Shown: positions 32,947 through 34,180 of the stretch, piece by piece
Layout of the letters: each line of letters starts with the position of its first letter
How positions within the stretch are numbered: the first letter of the stretch is position 1
Assembly (NCBI GenBank): GCA_910586295.1
Contig: CAJUGE010000067.1
Location: 1 to 34,180 of the forward strand
Direction of reading: 5' to 3'
Source: an uncultured Bacilli bacterium
Lineage (GTDB): Bacteria; Bacillota_I; Bacilli_A; RF39; UBA660
DNA: 34,180 bases
Program-made: the position numbers and the translations under genes
The notes under the pieces: generated by a model
The model's input: the letters and a program-made list of their open reading frames with translations, nothing else
What the model was told of the DNA's origin: nothing
The model's database searches: none

Positions 32947-33009
32947 TGTATCACCTCCCTTTTTTCAAAAGTTCGGTACACTCTAACTCTTTAAGTATTC
33001 CATATATTA

Positions 33010-33038
33010 ATTGTAACACAAAACCTCAAATAAAACAA
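33010..33038 (-). promoter_or_regulatory. Promoter of the small hydrophobic peptide gene
   Basis: On the minus strand: TTGTTT (33038-33033), 17-base spacer, extended -10 TGTTACAAT with TACAAT at 33015-33010. The predicted start is near 33003. Confidence 0.6.
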
Positions 33039-33097
33039 ACATTAGTTTCATCGAAATAAAAAATATAAGTAAACTAGAATATCAAATCTTAGTTTTT

Positions 33098-33128
33098 TTG
33101 TTATTATAAAAGTCTTTTATGGTATAAT
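33098..33128 (+). promoter_or_regulatory. Promoter of the exchanger gene
   Basis: TATAAT lies at 33123-33128, with TTGTTA about 19 bases upstream. It is followed by the ribosome site AAAGGAG before the ATG at 33158. Confidence 0.5.
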
Positions 33129-33157
33129 AATAAAGAAAAATAAAGGAGTAATAACTT

Positions 33158-34114
33158 ATGATGGCAATAACATGTGGAATAATTTTATTTTTAGGATTAG
33201 TTGTATTAGTTTATTATTCAGACCTTTTTGTAGAAGGAGCAAGCTCACTATCTATAAATTTGCATATACCCAAAATCATCGTAGCGCTTACAATAGCTTC
33301 TTTTGGAACATGTATGCCAGAACTTGCGATTTCATTTAATAGCATACAAACAGGAAATGTAGATATGACTTTAGCTAATGTAATAGGTAGTTCAATAGTT
33401 AATGTATTATTAATAATAGGACTAGCAGCAATAGTAAAACCAATTAAAGTAAAAGACAGGACAATAAAAAAAGAACTTCCATTATTACTATTAACAACAT
33501 TAGTATTCTTTATACTTATTAGTGATTCTCTTTGGAATCCTGGTAGAGCAAACAATCTTAGTAGACCAGACGCTGGAATACTGATATGTTTCTTTATAGT
33601 TTTTATTGGATACATTGTATATGTTGTGAGAAAAAATAGACACGAAGACTTAGGCAAAGCAAAATATTCTTTGAAAAAGTCAGTACTTATAATAATAATT
33701 AGTATGATAGCAATCGCCTTAGCGAGCGATATAGTTGTAGATAATGCAGTACTATTAGCCGAGCAAATTGGAATAAGTCAAAAAATAATAACAATGACGA
33801 TAATAGTAATAGGCACATCTCTTCCAGAACTAACAATGACTGTAGAATCTGCTAGAAAAGGTGAGTTTGACATGGCAGTAGGTAATATCATAGGGACTAA
33901 TATATTTAACATATGTATTGTGCTAGGATTGCCAATATTAATTTTTGGCGGAATTGAATCAGTATCATTTAAACTTATAGATACTGCAGTAGTCTTACTA
34001 GCAGCAACCCTATTCTACATATTTTCAAGAAATGATAAAGAATTATCAAGAAAAGAAGGAATAATAATGCTTCTGATATTCATAATTTACTATGGATACG
34101 TATTAGCAACTTAA
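33158..34114 (+). CDS. CaCA-family Na+/Ca2+ (or K+-dependent) exchanger
   Basis: 318 residues and about ten membrane helices. The two alpha-repeats are visible: TIASFGTCMPELAISFNSIQ then GNVDMTLANVIGSS in the first half, and VIGTSLPELTMTVESARKG then MAVGNIIGTNIFN in the second, with the conserved glutamates and Asn/Asp positions. Members of this YrbG-like family exchange sodium (or protons) for calcium across the membrane. The ATG at 33158 is preferred by spacing to AAAGGAG, 9 bases away. It is monocistronic and closed by a terminator hairpin. Confidence 0.9.
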   Translation: MMAITCGIILFLGLVVLVYYSDLFVEGASSLSINLHIPKIIVALTIASFGTCMPELAISFNSIQTGNVDMTLANVIGSSIVNVLLIIGLAAIVKPIKVKDRTIKKELPLLLLTTLVFFILISDSLWNPGRANNLSRPDAGILICFFIVFIGYIVYVVRKNRHEDLGKAKYSLKKSVLIIIISMIAIALASDIVVDNAVLLAEQIGISQKIITMTIIVIGTSLPELTMTVESARKGEFDMAVGNIIGTNIFNICIVLGLPILIFGGIESVSFKLIDTAVVLLAATLFYIFSRNDKELSRKEGIIMLLIFIIYYGYVLAT

Positions 34115-34130
34115 TTATTAGGGAACTTTT

Positions 34131-34157
34131 ATGTAACTTTAGTGTTACATTTTTCTT
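34131..34157 (+). terminator. Rho-independent terminator of the exchanger gene
   Basis: ATGTAAC (34131-34137) pairs with GTTACAT (34144-34150), followed by TTTTC. It lies 16 bases after the exchanger stop. Confidence 0.75.
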
Positions 34158-34180
34158 TACATAGTAAAAAACTAATGATA

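Larger units (their letters stand above)
32808..32983. repeat. 10-bp inverted repeat bracketing the small-peptide locus
   Basis: GAGTGTACCG (32808-32817) and CGGTACACTC (32974-32983) are exact reverse complements about 156 bases apart. TTGAAAA follows both arms when read inward, extending the similarity. In a minus-strand transcript the 5' leader copy could pair with the 3' copy, a fold-back typical of type I toxin mRNAs. Confidence 0.6.

Overview
The window is strongly AT-rich. It has Gram-positive style ribosome binding sites (AGGAGG-like, 6-10 bases before starts), lipoproteins with short lipobox signal peptides, and genes ending in TAA, TAG and TGA, so the standard bacterial code applies rather than the mycoplasma code. 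Phosphoketolase, CcdA/thioredoxin, TetR with an MMPL exporter, and a YhcC-type radical SAM protein fit a fermentative low-GC Bacillota, perhaps an uncultured gut Bacilli lineage. The exact taxon cannot be read from the sequence. No rRNA, tRNA or CRISPR array was seen.

Region 1 (1 to about 13,000) is mobile and accessory DNA. On the left an HUH rolling-circle initiator gene (196-1080, minus) is followed by tiny minus-strand genes running off the window. A large serine recombinase (1734-3467) is followed by small genes, a double-HTH XRE repressor, and a compact three-gene operon at 5130-7275. That operon encodes a STAS-like/GHKL ATPase, a DUF4325 STAS-like protein and a membrane coiled-coil protein, and looks like a partner-switching or defence module. 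A secreted module follows: a 1019-residue M4 metalloprotease fused to a carboxypeptidase-regulatory-like domain and BspA-type leucine-rich repeats, plus two lipoproteins. The right edge (12,240-12,960) has no intact gene. It holds several hairpins, copies of a GC-rich TACCGCCCC motif (also at 1165), and the C-terminal remnant of a tyrosine integrase.

Region 2 (13,000-24,000) looks chromosomal. Two paralogous membrane J-domain proteins, one lacking the HPD motif, flank a CcdA/thioredoxin/two-cysteine-protein operon. Then come an AAA ATPase, a TetR regulator divergent from an MMPL exporter and its heptad-repeat partner, a third J-domain protein, and a holin-like plus M23 peptidase pair resembling an orphan lysis cassette.

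Region 3 (24,000-34,180) holds a DUF1016/YhcG nuclease gene broken by one in-frame amber codon and a YhcC-like radical SAM protein. A membrane thioredoxin-like protein overlaps phosphoketolase. A Fic protein with a near-consensus promoter, a HerA-type ATPase coupled to a small acidic protein, and a CaCA Na+/Ca2+ exchanger follow. Between HerA and the exchanger is an overlooked candidate type I toxin-antitoxin locus: a 26-residue hydrophobic peptide gene (32866-32946, minus) facing a predicted ~108-nt structured RNA (about 32756-32863, plus), bracketed by a 10-bp inverted repeat.
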